A DNA stretch of 64,000 nt, from the NCBI GenBank assembly GCA_035771165.1, contig JAWNZC010000338.1, positions 2,216,001 to 2,280,000 of the forward strand. Reading direction: 5' to 3'. This document shows, piece by piece, positions 24,201-39,200 of this stretch. How positions within the stretch are numbered: the first letter of the stretch is position 1; each line of letters opens with the position of its first letter. The position numbers and the translations under genes were made by a program. Origin of the DNA: Paragorgia papillata (taxonomy: Eukaryota > Cnidaria > Anthozoa > Scleralcyonacea > Coralliidae). Below the pieces are notes generated by a model that did no database searches, was not told where the DNA came from, and was given only the letters and a program-made list of their open reading frames with translations.

Positions 24201-27200
24201 GAGATGGACTACAAAAATGTCGACTTCAATTCAGATGTCGTTGCCTTGTTTTCTCGCTTAGGCGAACGAACAGGCGAGAATACGAGGCAACGACAACTGA
24301 AACAATCGAAATTTGCTTACGACGTTTTTCAACATCACTAGCCGTGTTGTTTGCCATGTTGTTTAGCGAATAATAATCGACCACATGTCTTGACACCAGA
24401 GCTCTGCTCGGACAAAAAAGGCCCCCATAGACTATAGTGAGCCACCTTGATAAATTTAGACTGCATATATACCAGGAACTGGATCACAAATACACAAGAC
24501 ATTACTTACCGTAAAAGTATGTAACTGCGAACCTTGGAAAGCATCGATGAGATGAATGACGCCAGCATTAGTTGAAAGAAGCATCATTTTGCCATCGTTG
24601 CTGAATTTCAAGTTAGTCCACTCGGTTCCAGAAGCATTGCCTTGGATGTGAAAGGTAGAAAATGGACCCTAAACGTTGAGAAGTCAAAAAAACAAGGTAT
24701 TTAAAACAAGAAGGTGCCTGCATGGCCAGGCGTCACTTGGGCTACTGCGAAATCGCAGTGCATGAGCACGTGGACGTGTTTGGGTAAAAGGTACTGAAGT
24801 GTTATCGAAGCTATACAGTGCTAAGATCTAAATCACAGACAAACGTCAAAACACCATCTGATTATCTGATAGAAAACACAAATCATGCATATTTGCAAAT
24901 TAATTTGCAACAAGGTCCTGTCTTTGGCTTTAGTATAGCTGCATTAACTATGTGACACTATATGAAACATGTTGATGTCTTGAGTTAGATTTTTCGAGGT
25001 CCTTTTTTCAGACCAGCTTGACCGTTGTTCGAAGTGTTCGTGGGTTTTCCAAGTAACTTGCTTCATAGTTGATAAGAGATGTGAACTTCGGATGTAGGTC
25101 TACCGCGATTAACAAGTGCAGTTGTAAGCCTTGTAATCCTATTCAGGATCAAGACAGTTGCCAGCCACATCACTGATAAATTCCGAGTCAATCACCGTCC
25201 AAGAACACCTTGACCAAAGACAAAGCTGTCCAAAATCGAAAGGACTCGCAACGTCAAGCATGCAACATGCCTCACCGAAAGCATAGATACTACCGGAAGT
25301 AAATTGTACAAAAATGCAATTATGTGACGAAGAAAAAACTCACTCGAGTGTTTGCATCAGGTTATATATAAACACAGGGTATCTATTTTCTATTTATTTT
25401 ATGAAATAAGGCTAAGAAATGTACCGCGACGTCACAACCGTGTTTGCATAGCCTGATACACATGTGATAGAAACACGAATGACGTCATTTCAACAGGGGA
25501 AAATGCCTAGTGGAACACATTTTTTTCCGGTTAAAATTGCGTCATTCGTGTCTGTATCACAGTACAGAGACACAAAAGCCATTTTCTATTTGTTTTATAA
25601 AAAAACTAACCATTTTACGAGGTAAAAAAACGAGGAGAAGCCACCAAACTGACGGAGACTTTGCTGACGAATAATGGCGCAATCAAATAAGTACGCAGTG
25701 ATTACGTGAGATTTAACGAAACAAAGTACAATATAACAGGAAAATGACGTCAAACATGTCTCTGTACTCTGAGTGAAAATGGCTCCCGTCCAATCAGGGC
25801 GTGCGTAGGACACATGTTATTTTATAAATATTTTTCCCCGGTTTACCGAAAAACCGCCCCACCTTACTAACGAGTTAACCATAAGGAATAATTTATTAAT
25901 TTTTCAAACCCCGTCGCATAAATCTTAATAGGTTTTATACCCCCGTCTGCATGTGATATGTTTCGCATTTTACTCTGATGAAGCTAGGCTCCCCTCAAAA
26001 CGCCAGTTTTCCGTTACTAAAAATCTCGGGAGTTTACCACCTTTTCACTTTGCTCTGTTTAAAACACTGCCCACTGTACTTTCTACGTATAATCCATATC
26101 GATGGTATTGGTAGACTTTTTCTTAAGGGTATATACTGCATCGGCATATCCGAAGACAGAGTTATTCAAAGTGATTGTAGTATAAAAACCTTGTCAAAAG
26201 ATCTCAGATCATAAAGCTTTATCATTTCACTGTCAACACCAGCAGAAAAAACGAGACCTTCAGGATCAAATGCGGCAACTGGTCTCCCGTTAACTTGCAT
26301 TAGGCCCTAGAAATCAATAACAACAAGAGGGAACTCAGAGACTGCATGCATACCTCCGTCAGCGGGTTATTTAACACTTATTAACTGGGACCGAGGGAAA
26401 CAGTATATGTTCGAGACCGCCATTGTTACCCGAGGCGAAGCCAGTCAATAAGTATTTTATTATATACCAAGTGTCAAAGAAAACAAAAAAAAAAGAAGAA
26501 AGACGTCAAATCACTGAAGTAAATATAATGAAACGAACAGTCTCTTTTTCTGGTGTTGGCGTAGAATTGTCGAAGAAGCTCGTTGAGTTGTACTTTAGTA
26601 AGATTTTCAAACTCGGCGGCAAGTCCTTTTTCGATACAAAATTCCATTAAGATTTTAACTGCTTGCTTGGTGGCCTTTTTCGTCGATGTTGAGTCTTTTT
26701 ATATTTTAGTAAATTATCTATTTCATCGCTGCTTCGGCTAGCGAACCTTTGTTTTTGCTCCATAACTTGAGGATTTTATTATTCACCGGTCCATAACCAG
26801 AGGCGTAGCAAAAGTGCTGGCCCCCCTGAGAAAATCTGGCTTCATATGCCTCAGTTAAGCTGCCCCCCCCCCCTAGGTTTTTCCTGGCCCCCCTTGACAA
26901 AAAATCCTGGCTACGCCTCTGTCCATAACATATTATGCACCGCTCAGAGCTGTTGCCGGGAGACAGTGGAATTTCATCACTATCACGTGATACCCTCTCG
27001 CCTAATGAGACGCAAGAAAACACGAACTTTGACACTTGGTATATAATAATATTAGATATGTTTAAAAGGAAAATAAGTCATCCCGCTAAAGGTGAAGTAA
27101 TACGAGCAACAAATTGATGGAAACAAACATGGTCGCGCAACAATGTTTTTTTGCAAGTTGAAACAGCATGTTGCAGCAAGTAGAACTGGAGTCTACTGTT

Positions 27201-30200
27201 TTCAACAATTTTTTCAACTTACAACAAAATCAACAATCAACGAAATCAAGAAAAATGTTGTCCGTATTACCTAACCTTAACCAGGCTATCTCACGAGACC
27301 TATACACATGTATGAATGAATAAAACGCTTGATTGCACTCGTACCAAAATTACGTAAAAATGTTTGCATAAAATAAGAATAATCAAGCATTTCTTTAACA
27401 CGGATAATTTTGTGGTCAGATTCTTATTAAATTCTCATCCAAATTCAAGCAAAATTTCATGGGTTGGTCCTAGGTATATGATCAATCTTTGGCAATCTTT
27501 CGTGAAAACATGTGCAGTACTTTGTGAGATAACCTGGCGACAGAAAGACAGACAAACAAACAAACAAGCAGAGGTGAAAGCATAAGCTCCTGGCGGAAGT
27601 AATTTTCAGACCATTTTCTTTTTTATTTCTTTTTTTTTATAGTCGGTTATTATCTCGAGATAAAGACCTCAATTCTCTTTTCGAAAATAGACACTGTTTT
27701 CGGATTATTCCTCGATATTTATTTCAAATACAACTTAAAAACCTCCTAAAAACAAGAATATAGACCACTTTGATACTTTAAAGGCCGACGCTTTAAATAT
27801 TGTTTTATGTGCATCTAAATGAGCCTTCTTGGCCTCGTTATCAAGCAAATATTCTTTTGTATTGCAGACACACAAACGAGGCTAGAAAGGTTAAAATGCA
27901 CATAAAAGAATATTCAAATTAGTCGCTATTATATGAAAGTGGTCTATAGTCTAATAAATATTCCTAAGTTAAAAGCCACGGCTTCGTTTATTATTCAACG
28001 CAAAGATCTCGTGCTTCGCACTCTATGAATAATAATCTCTCTCTAAGCCTTTAACCTATATTTATACAATAACGTGACTTCTGTGTGCATTTCTATTGGT
28101 AGTTGTCTGTGATCTATTAAAAGGGACACACACACACACACAGATGGCGTCAAATCGATCACGTCAGCAGACTTGTTTTTCTTTTTTCATGCCCCAGAAC
28201 TCCTTCAACAAACCATGCATGCACTTAAAAGCAAATAGATCACAAGACATGGTGTATAGTGCTACTCTGGTTTAAAGTGAAAACCAGTCAAGTTTCTTAT
28301 AATTATATAGTGTGGTTACCACAACACTTATGTGGATATCTCTTAAACTATGGTAAAAAGAGCTACATGAGGTCACCACATAGATTGGTTATAAACAAAC
28401 CTGACAGTTATGTGATCGCAAGTCCCATAATCTTAGAGTCTTGTCTTGAGAGCCGGAAATGAAAGAGTCATCCAAAGGTGACATACTTAAAGTCACAACT
28501 CTAGAACATAAAAGCATGCAACCGTAAGTTTTTGTTTCTGTTTTCTCCACTCAGTTCTTTAACGTTTCATAACAAGATATAGTATTGTTATATACCAAAG
28601 ACTTTCGTTTGCCAAAGATGAAATCCTATTGGTCAAATCATGGTCACGTGTTGTTCAACAAACTCAATGTTTCCCTCTGACGTCAGCTTTAATCATGCGT
28701 TGTTCACGTGAATACACAATGATTATTGCATCAGATCAAGAACTTTGGACTTTTCGGAACATTTTGAAAACAAGAGCTGTTTCGAGCTTGTTTGGTACGA
28801 AATAGTCCATTTTCCAAAGGAAAGAATATCTATACTTATTATATAGCATGCTATCGGATATGAGCTTTTGCGTAATCTGATTGGTTCCCTACTACCAGGC
28901 TATCAGCTCATATCCTACTAGTAGAGGAAAAACAAGATGGCGGCACGTTTTTTTAAACTGCCGAAAAGAGTTGAAATTGACGGATTTTTATACAGAAAAA
29001 CATCAACACCCTCAAACCAATGTATAAAAAAACAACATTGTGTAAAAATACATTAACAAATACACAATTTAGCATGTTAAATGGTAAAATTCACCTAAAA
29101 ATTACGTATTTTTACTTCAAAAACCTGACTAAATTAACGGGTTGATATTAATTTGTTGCCAAACAAAGAAACTCACGGTTAAAATCAAGCTTATACAACA
29201 CACATTTCGTAGGAGATCACCAGTAAAGAGACATTTTTTTATTTAGATAAGCATTTGGAGTAGTAAAAAGCATGTTCTTTTTCAAAAACAACCAACTAAG
29301 TAATTTAGTTTCACTGCCGAAGGTGTTTCAGTTTCATTTTTGCATGAAATCAAAACCTTTTTCACGACAGCAACGCTAATATAAACAACTGACCCACCTT
29401 TTGACTTCATAAAGGTACCTTTTAATCTTTTTTGTTGATCTGCTTAACACATTTTTTGCCTCTCAAGCAACATTTATGCAACATTTCAAAGCTGTTTACC
29501 GAACAGCTCAGCGAGAAACTCTATGTGAATGCATCATTACGCATGGCGGAAGTATTTGTTGCCTATGCCGGAAGTTTGTCGTTTGAAACATTTCGCTGCA
29601 TGTAATTTTGTCTCTTGTACAGTGCTTGGCTATATAATAAAACAGTTATACCATTCGCTCTCGTCGTATACGAACTAATAGCCAACTCGGCGAAGCGCCT
29701 CGTTGGCTATGAGCTCATATACGACTCGAGCTCATGGTATAACTGTTAAATACATATCTTCAAAGAAGGTCTGAAGAAAATCTGGATAAATTTAAAGCTG
29801 TTCTTTGTACTTGTTGAGTCTGGTGTATTTGTTCAGTTGAATTGAAATTGAAGACAAAGTCAAAGTGTTTTGGTAAGTCTTTTTGCCTTTTACAAGTTTC
29901 GAAGTGTTTTGGAATTTTCTATTTTAAAAGTGTTTGGTATATAACAAAACGCTTGTTGACTTTTGCCTCGAGAAACATCGAGTTTTACGGTCCCTCAGGC
30001 TTGAAGCCTTCGGGTCCGTAAAACTCGATGTTTCCCTCGGCGCCAGTCAACAAGTGTATACTGTAAACTTGGTTAATACCTAAAATAGTTTATTTAGCAT
30101 AATTGTTTTAGATAGTAAACTCTGTCCTGTATTTTTTTATATTTTGGAAAGAAATGACAGCATATTTTGCTTTAAAGTGCTTACGAAACGAAAATTAAAT

Positions 30201-33200
30201 TTGTCTTATTTGAAAGTACTTTTGAAATGACAGAGTAACATCTTTTGCAGTTTTTTGTTTCCTTACTTCGTTGTTAAGATATTTCAGTTTGTTTTATATG
30301 TGAAACCAGTGACATCACAACGTGCATAATGACTTACTGGGAAAGGTTATATCTCTTTGCTATTATTAAATAGAATCAGTTGAAAATGTATATTTTTGTT
30401 GTTGTAAGGGAAAAACACATACACACATAATTGCTTCGAAGTGATTCGGTCTGATAATAGCAAAGATATAAAACCTTTCCCGGTAAGTCATTATGCACGT
30501 TGTGACGTCACTGGTTAGTTTCGTTTATAAAACAAACTGAAATATCTCAAAAACGAAGCAAGGAAACAAAAAAACTGCCGAAAAGATGTTACTTTGTCAT
30601 TTTAAAAGTACTTTCGAATAAGACAAACTTAATTTTCGTTTCATATGCACTTTAAGATTGAACTACTTTTGTACCATACGCTACAACAATTTACACCATT
30701 GACATATGAAAGCAGTGATACACAACTGTGTTTTAACAGGAATTCAAAAACTCATTAATAATTCATGAGGAAAACACAAAGGAAATCAGTACCATGTCCG
30801 TGGTTTTATACTTGATAAAACTTCTTGACGTCAGAATGAATACTAATGAACATACAATTTTATATAAAGAATACTAATGAACGTACAATTTTATATAAAG
30901 AATACTAATGAACATAACATCCAATAACGAATCGTTTTTGAAGCCATTCAAAACACTCGCATCACGTGTTTTATCAGATCTAAAACACTCGGGCTGCGCC
31001 CTCGTGGTTTTAAATCCGATAAAACACTCCTGCTCGTGTTTTAAATATTACATACCAACCTCGTACCCAGGGCCATTTGTAGGGAACTGGGCCAAGATGG
31101 CGGGAACAAATGGCCCTGGTGGAGGCCAGGCTATCTCAGCCTCTGATTGGTCAAGAGCTTATGGCGTAAATCAGACGGTTTGATTTTGTATTTTTTTTTT
31201 TAAATATTGTATTTTGACCTTGTCGGTTGTTCCTGCTCACGGCACGGGAAATTATATTTCAAACCATACAATAATTAGGTGTAATTAGGTATAATTACTG
31301 TGTAAAGGGCTGAGTTCTAGTTATCAAAATGCGCAATATACTGCGCATTTTGAGCTAGCCTCCACCAGGGCCATTTGTTCCCGCCATTTTGTTTTTGGCC
31401 GCCATCTTGGCCCAGCCCCTACAAATGGCCCTGGGGACGAGGTTGATTACATACCTTTTTGTATGTCCTTGAAAATATCTTAGATATTTGTTGTCATGAA
31501 GAGATAAATAACGGATAGTATCTAAAAATTAACAAAATTATTATATTAATTATATTATTATTAATTATATTAATTTTAAGTATTAATTTAATTCGGAATA
31601 AAAGTGGGCAAAACCAATTGATTATCGTAATTGCGTTTTTGACATGTTTGACAGCTGTCACCGTGCATGGAAGTGAGATTCTATACATGGATTACTAGTA
31701 AGAGGTTTTCCTCTGGCACTCAGGGTATTTAGAGATCTAACAATTAAAGTTTTTCCCAGGTAATGATATACATGGAAAAAAAAATTCAATTTTGATTGGC
31801 TAAGAGCAGTGTAGTTTTAGGGAAATACAGTGCAGAAAAAAAAGATGTACAGTGCAAATTTTTGAAGCCAATAAACCAATCAAAAACAATAAAAATTAAA
31901 AAGAGCCAATCACGTTCTACAGCAGAATTTGACGGATGACATTTTGCAATCTCGTACCCAGGCTCTTCCTGCACGAAATTAACAAAGATGGCGGCCAATA
32001 TTTGAAATAAAGGAAAACATTTCGTTCAAATTTGAAACTAATTATTCCTTATTACTGTTAAATAAAGTGCCTGCAAAAAAACTAGAAGATTCTTAGTGCT
32101 TTAAATAAACTTTTTCGAGTAGTGGTAGAAGAAGCAAAGCGTTTTTAAAACCAAAAATACGAGGAGTGGACACTGCCAAAAGAAAACTGCAATGTAAGTA
32201 CAGTTGACTTGAACATTTTTTCATGTATATTATTAATAAGTAATAGCATGGTTTTTCGTGCAATTTGGAAAAACATACACTCGTGAGTTTTTCAAAGACC
32301 TCAAATAGCACTCGTCCTTGCAATTTTGCTAGTCTTTGAAAAACTCACTCGTGCATGTTTTTTTTCCAAATTGCACTCGAAACCATGCTATTACCTATAC
32401 AAAGCGATGTTGCATTGGCCATACCACGTACAGAGCCCATAAGAATTTAGTTCCGTTGACTTTCCACCAACAAGTCAATCGTCTATGTCTTAGCCGAATC
32501 ATGCCGATAAAGGTTGATGGTTCTCATTAAATTGGGGGGGGGGGGGGGGGGGGGGTTAGAAGGTGTCGTAACTACTTTTCGTAACATGGTTAAGTAGTTA
32601 ACTGGTAGAAACATTTTGTTTTGCCCCCCAAAGAAGACCCCAAAGAAGACCACAATGCAGTTACGCCACTGGTAATTTGTTTGGTTGGTTGTCTGACAGG
32701 GCTAAACCGCTATAAACAAACTAAACGGTTGACTGAAAAGAACAAAGAAAGACACCTTAATCGCCTGGCTACGACGGGTCTTACCATCAACTTTAGTTGA
32801 AGTGTGAATCACTGTATTTGATGCATGTGTATATTGAATAAGAGCAACACCATACTTCTTGCTGTATAATGTCCGACGTGGCCTAATGTAAAGAAATAAA
32901 CACGACGTATAATTATTTAGCTGATCTCTTTAGATGCTAGGGATCTTAAGCCTGGTTCTCACTCGTAAGAATCGGGGATTTTTCCTGCCCCCGATCGTCT
33001 GGGATTGTTACGACAAGTGTGAACATGGTTGAAGTAACGTCCCAGACAGTCGCCGACATGCTCGGAAGCATCGCAAGAATCGGAATAATTTCTATTTGGA
33101 ATGTGTATCCCAGACGGTCGCCGACTATTGGGGATTCTTACGACTAGTTACGACATGTGTGAACACGGAAGAACACTGAAACCACTCGTCTGGGACGATC

Positions 33201-36200
33201 GAAGACTGGAAAAATCCCCGATTCTTACGACAAGTGTGAACGTGGCTGTCATAAGAATCGCCGACAATCGGGGATAGAACTGTCCCCGGTTCTTACGACA
33301 AGTGAGAACTAGGCTTTTCAGACCTACGACGTAATATATCCAACGCCAGTTTTTTTAACCACTGTATTTAGACATCGGAAGAGAACGGGCAGCCGACGGG
33401 CACTGCATTCAAGTGTCGGATTTAGCTTCTCAAACGAATGTATATTTAAAGAGAAAATTGACATAAACTTTTGCTAAATTTAACCGTAATCTTCCGCCGA
33501 TTTCTAAATACTGATTAAATACTTGTTTCTTTTAAATTTTCTCATGATGAATAATCAATTTGAAAAGGCAGCTTTAACGAGAATTCCTGCAAATAAAATA
33601 ATTCTAGTTGCCAAACAAAAAGAATATATTTTATATATGTCTCTATAGAGTAACTTCAACACCATTGTCTTCCTTTATACTACGCAACTTGAAGGCATTT
33701 TACTGGAACTGATAACACGGTTCTTCATTGGCAGATAAATTCTGTGTCAGACTGTGAAGAGCTCAGGAAGACTTGTCATCTGCCTCAAGACCTGGATGGT
33801 AACATTGAAGTCCAAGAAGTGTAAGGTGTTGCCAGGCTTTTAGCCAGAAGGGCGTCCTGAGACGCCCTAGAATAAAAAGTGGACGGCTTTGGACGCCCAA
33901 AATTTTAAAAAAAGGAGCTTTCTCTCAATGATTTGCCTAACAAAGATTTTTACGAAAAGTAGCTTATCAATATCGCTAAATCAAGACTCGCAAAGTCGAG
34001 AATGTTCGAAAAACTGTGAATGAATTTAGTGCGCCACAGAGACGCTAACATGAAGTTACTTTATTACTAATACCGCTGTACTAAAGTTTGTGAGATTGTC
34101 GTCTCGCGGTGGCCTTCGGACTTTTAAATTTCTGGACCTTTTTGGGAGAAGGAAGTTGGGAGAATTATCATGCACTTTGGAAATTGGACGCCCTCTCTCA
34201 AATTCCTGGCTATAAGCCTGGGTGTTGCACAACACAAGAAAACAAGACTCGATTATCCATCAGTATTTACTCAACAAAACAGTTCTTCTAGTTGTATAGA
34301 TCACCATAAGCACTTAGGGGTGTGGTTGGAGTCATCTTTATCTTGGGACTATCACATCAATTCAATCTGCGCCAAGGTCAACACGATTCATGGTCATGAT
34401 TCATGATAGAAACATTTGGATCACCGAACAAACTAGGTATATCTACCGCCTTTAAAGATTTCGTGAGACCAATTCTGGAGTACGGTTGTCCTGTGTGGAA
34501 TCCCTATCTGGCAAAACATATCCACAATATTGAACGCATACAGAGGAGAGTGACTCGTTTGATATGCGGCTCCGACAAAGAGTATTCAGATAGGCTTGAA
34601 TGAACTTAATTGGGATTGTCTGGAACTAAGGCGAAAATAGCTAAGCCTATAGTACAAATGTACAAAATAATCTTTGGCTATTGTGATATGGATTTTTTGA
34701 CATCATCCCACCTTCACGAACTCGTAGCAACCTACCGAAACAATGAAATAGCCGTCAGATTGCCGTAGAATATTTTTTCTATGGGACTTTCCTCTATACG
34801 ACCCATAACTTCAATTAGTGTAAAATTTCGAAATTCTATCACAAATCCTTAAATTTGATTGGCTATTGCAGGAGTTTATAATTGCTGATAGAGACCTATT
34901 GCGATAAGCCGGTGAAAAGCCTTCTTTAAAGCAAATCTTCTTTAACCCTTTACTGGCCAGTTGCCTTTTGGCAACTTATTAATTTTACTCTGGCTATAAA
35001 CGCCAGACGATTTTACTCGTAAAGGGGAGAGCTCCCGGAAACCTGGCCAATAAAGGGTTAGAATAGAACTTATTAATGGTACCGATCGTTAAATTGTTTA
35101 TCAGTGATCGTTTAAAACGAAATAACTGCAAACAAAACACACTTCAAAATTGCGCTTGCTATCGACTAGATTTTGTAATGTAAACTACAGGCTAGAATGA
35201 ATGTTTCTTTCAACTTTTTGGCATCTTTATATATCAAATGAGTAAAAATATATCGTTTCAATATTGTACATGCATGACAAACCGTGTTAAACTACCGTAC
35301 GAGACCAAAGAAATGTGCGAAATAACTATGTTGAACACATAGATGTTGTTAACATGAGAAAACCCAACTAAAAAAGACCATGAAAATTACTAAAGGGCCA
35401 TTGTAGAAAATTTTAATATAAATTATGCAGTACGAACATTAAAGGTGAACAATAGTCCGTACTGCGCATGTACGAAACTAATGTTTACATCTCTATTTAC
35501 AAAAAATATAGCGATACCTTATTCAAGATTGTAAGCTTTGCTTGCTTCCTCTTCCTTACTTGTACTTGAAACGACACATTTTTAGCGAAAATAGAAGAAA
35601 TCCGAAGAGATATCCTCGCCGAATAGCTTGGCTTTCCGCCATGTTGCTCCTAACGGTTTACACTGAGCTGAGTACTTTACAAATATCTACGAATGTCTAC
35701 CAAAACAAAGATTGGGCTGTTATTCACCTTCAAAATTTCAGTAGTTTTCTTAAAATTGGCAAGTGTGTTAAAGTCCCTATGAAACGAAAATTAAGTTTGT
35801 CTTATTTGAAAGAACACTTAAAATGACAGAGTAACATCTTTTGCAGTTTTTCGTTTTTTTTCTTCGTTCTTGATATATTTCAGTTTGTTTGATATGCAAA
35901 TTAAACATTTTGACGTCACACGTGCATAATGAGTTATCGAAAAAAGTTATATATGTTTTCTATTACCAAATATAATCACTTGAAGATCTACATGTTTGGT
36001 TTTGTGGGCGAAACACACTTACATGCTTCCTTCGAATTAATTTGGTTTGATAATAGAAAACATATATAATCTTCTTCGATAACTCATTATGCACGCGACG
36101 TACGACGTCAAAATGTTTAATTTGCATATAAAACAAACTCAAATATCTCAAGAACGAAGCAAGGAAATGAAAAACTGCAAAAGATGTTACTCTGTCATTT

Positions 36201-39200
36201 TAAGTGTTCTTTCAAATAAGACGAACTTAATTTTCGTTTCATAGGCACTTTAAACGTGTAGCAGTCTCAAATTACAGAATAACAATAGTGTTCCCGCTCT
36301 TTTTTGATCGGAAGCTCGGGCATGCGCATGTTTGGCAGCAGTGCTAGTGTTGACTTGATCACTAAGTTGTCATAACATGAAGTTGTGGTGTATTTCCGTT
36401 GGCCATGTCCAAGAGCAGCGTGTTTCGAGTGCTACTAATAATTATCGAGTGAAAAAAATACAGCATCGGTCATATCCAATACCCAATTAAAGTTTTAATA
36501 AGAAAAGAAAATGAATCAACTTATAGAATCTAATACTTGTTTGCTTTTACGACAAAAAGTATGCATTTGTTGCAATTACTTTCGGGTACATTGAAAAGAA
36601 AATTAAAAACGAAGAAAAGTTGAGTTTCAAAAACTTAAGTTTTACTACAATGTAGTGTATGGCGGTAGTAGAAAAGTGCTTGAAAATATCCCCACAAATA
36701 TACTGCAACCCTATTTGTTATTACAATTCCTAATTTTTATATTTTAGTTTTAGCTACAATCCTGGACAAAATTATGTGGGCACCATAATGTCTTTGTTGT
36801 TGATTTACGAATATCTTTCTTTGTCTTCATTTCAACTAAAATAAAATGTTCCTCCCTTTCCCCAACGTCAATGTTGTGTCGTGAGATTCACTAATAATTA
36901 AAAAGCGCGCGCTATGTCCACATGAATTTTGTCCAGGATAGTAGAAACTACATGTAGCAATTGTATGTAAGACGTAAAGTATAGCTGGACCAGAAATGGT
37001 ATCTTGGCGATCATTAAAACCTGTATGTCACGAATAAAAGTAGTTTCTGCGTAGGCAGTGTTGAAATACAAATCCAGAGGAAGGGCCTTCGCTCGAAACG
37101 TTAGAAACTACGTTCAATATTTTCGGCAGTACTCAAACCTTACTATATTTCGGTTGGGTCACGAAGTCTGAAATGGGCTCTGTAGTATCCTAGTAATAAT
37201 GTACTAATAACGTATATAACACTAACGCAGTCCCAAGACTAAACGGATTAGGAAATGCTCAGAAAGAGAGATATTAAGCATCCTTGTAATAACAAGACAC
37301 GTCGGTCTCATAATACATTAAGCACTTTTAAGAATATTACATTGGCGACGAGGAGTAAAACGTTACGGAAAGCGGAATATTACAGGCTCTAGCTTTGATA
37401 CAGAAAGATCCCATATTGAAACAACAGGAGTCTAAAATTCATTATTTTTCTCAGTTGTCAAAAGTTGGCCGTCAATAGAAGTGTTTGCAACGTATTTTAG
37501 TGTTAGAAAAGTGGCCTTTGTTTTACAAACACTTAAATAATTATTCTTTCATATCTTGTACTGAAGATTCTGCCTCTATACTGATTATTCTCTAACTCTT
37601 TCCTGTCCGAATCGGTCTTTAGTATTTTATTCTGGCTAACGCCAGACGATTTTATTCACCTCTGGGAAAGCCCTCGGACAATGAGTTAATGTCGGTGTGT
37701 TGCTTGCTTGCTTACCGTCAGCGGTAGTCACAAAAATATGTCAGCAAAAGCTATCAGGTTCTGTACAAGAAATACAAGCCCCCAGAGAAAAGGAACAATA
37801 AAATTATTCTGAAAAACGTTAAAGAAGAAACAACTTCTTTAACGTTTTTCAGAATAATTTTATTGTTCCTTTTCTCTGTGCAAAAAATATCATTTTTGTC
37901 TCAGGCAAAACTGTTAATTACTGAAAGCAGTAATTTTGCAGTAATTGGCGCGCTGCCTTTAATGAAAACACAGGTTGTGTTTAAATATTAAAATGCTACA
38001 TACTGTGAGCACCCGCTAACTGGAGCACACAACAAAGAATAAAAGTGCATAATTTTTTGTGTATGTATAATTGTATTAAAGTACTGTATATACATTTATT
38101 GCTTTTGTGATGTGAATCATAAGTTTGCTTCTTAACACTTTGAAGCCTGATGAGTCTTTAAGGTTTATTCTGGTGAATGCCAGACGATTTTATTCAGCAC
38201 GGGGAGAGGTCCAGGCCTTAAAGTGTTAACTGATTGAGCAGCGTCTGAGCAAGTCAATAACAGCCCCTTTATAGTTTACTCTTATCTAAGGCCAGATGAT
38301 TTCACTCATCAAAGAGAGAACTTGCAGATCCTATCCTACAATTTAGGGTCTACACAAAATGCACTAAAGGTCTGGATCTGGTCCTCCATTTGGGTGTCAG
38401 TGTCCTATATTAAGCACAAACTCTGACAGTAACAAGCACTAATTACTACTGTACACAGTAAGAGCAAATAAAACTCCAAGAAACAAGGCTTTTCAAGACC
38501 TTACAAAGCATTGTAAAATCATACAACTTGATCTTGCATAATAAATATTTAAGCATCTTCTTTTACACATTACAATGACGAGCACTTGTTTCTAGTAATA
38601 AATTGCATCAAACTTCTTCACTGGGATGCTTTTGTCATTAAAGATATCATAGAAGCTCAAGCATGTCTTGTTGTAACATCTTTTCAAAGCATGTCTCAAA
38701 CACATTTATATACCATACCTGTACACCAGTTAATATTTTTTTACATGTAAGGTGACCAAAGAAAGGTTGGAATTAGCAACAAACTACATAAGTAAACATT
38801 ATTTACTGTATACTGCACCACAACATCTCAAGCACTCTAACCTGAACTACATACAGCACAAGCATTAGCACTAAATGCTCAGAAAAAAAAAAACAGTTTG
38901 AGCATTACTGAAAGCATTTACAATCAAGCCTTGAATTTCATCGAGGACATCAGGGACATGTCCTCTGATAATCGTCATTTGGCCACCGATAGGGATTTTC
39001 CCCCCATAATATGTAGGACACTTTTGTCCGCCGATGGAGTTTGGAGTTTTTAAATTTTCCCGATCGATCGAACGTATGATCATAAGAAAATGTTCGGCAA
39101 TAGAATACCCAGCCAATGATTGAATTATCAGCGTGTAAATGTTTTAGCGGCCATTGCGGGATCAGTCCAGAAATGCAGGCACAACTGTGCTAACCACGTG

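Noticed and set aside
38040..38110. Possible tRNA or small RNA in WDR82 intron 1
   Set aside because: No cloverleaf or A/B box pair could be folded by eye.
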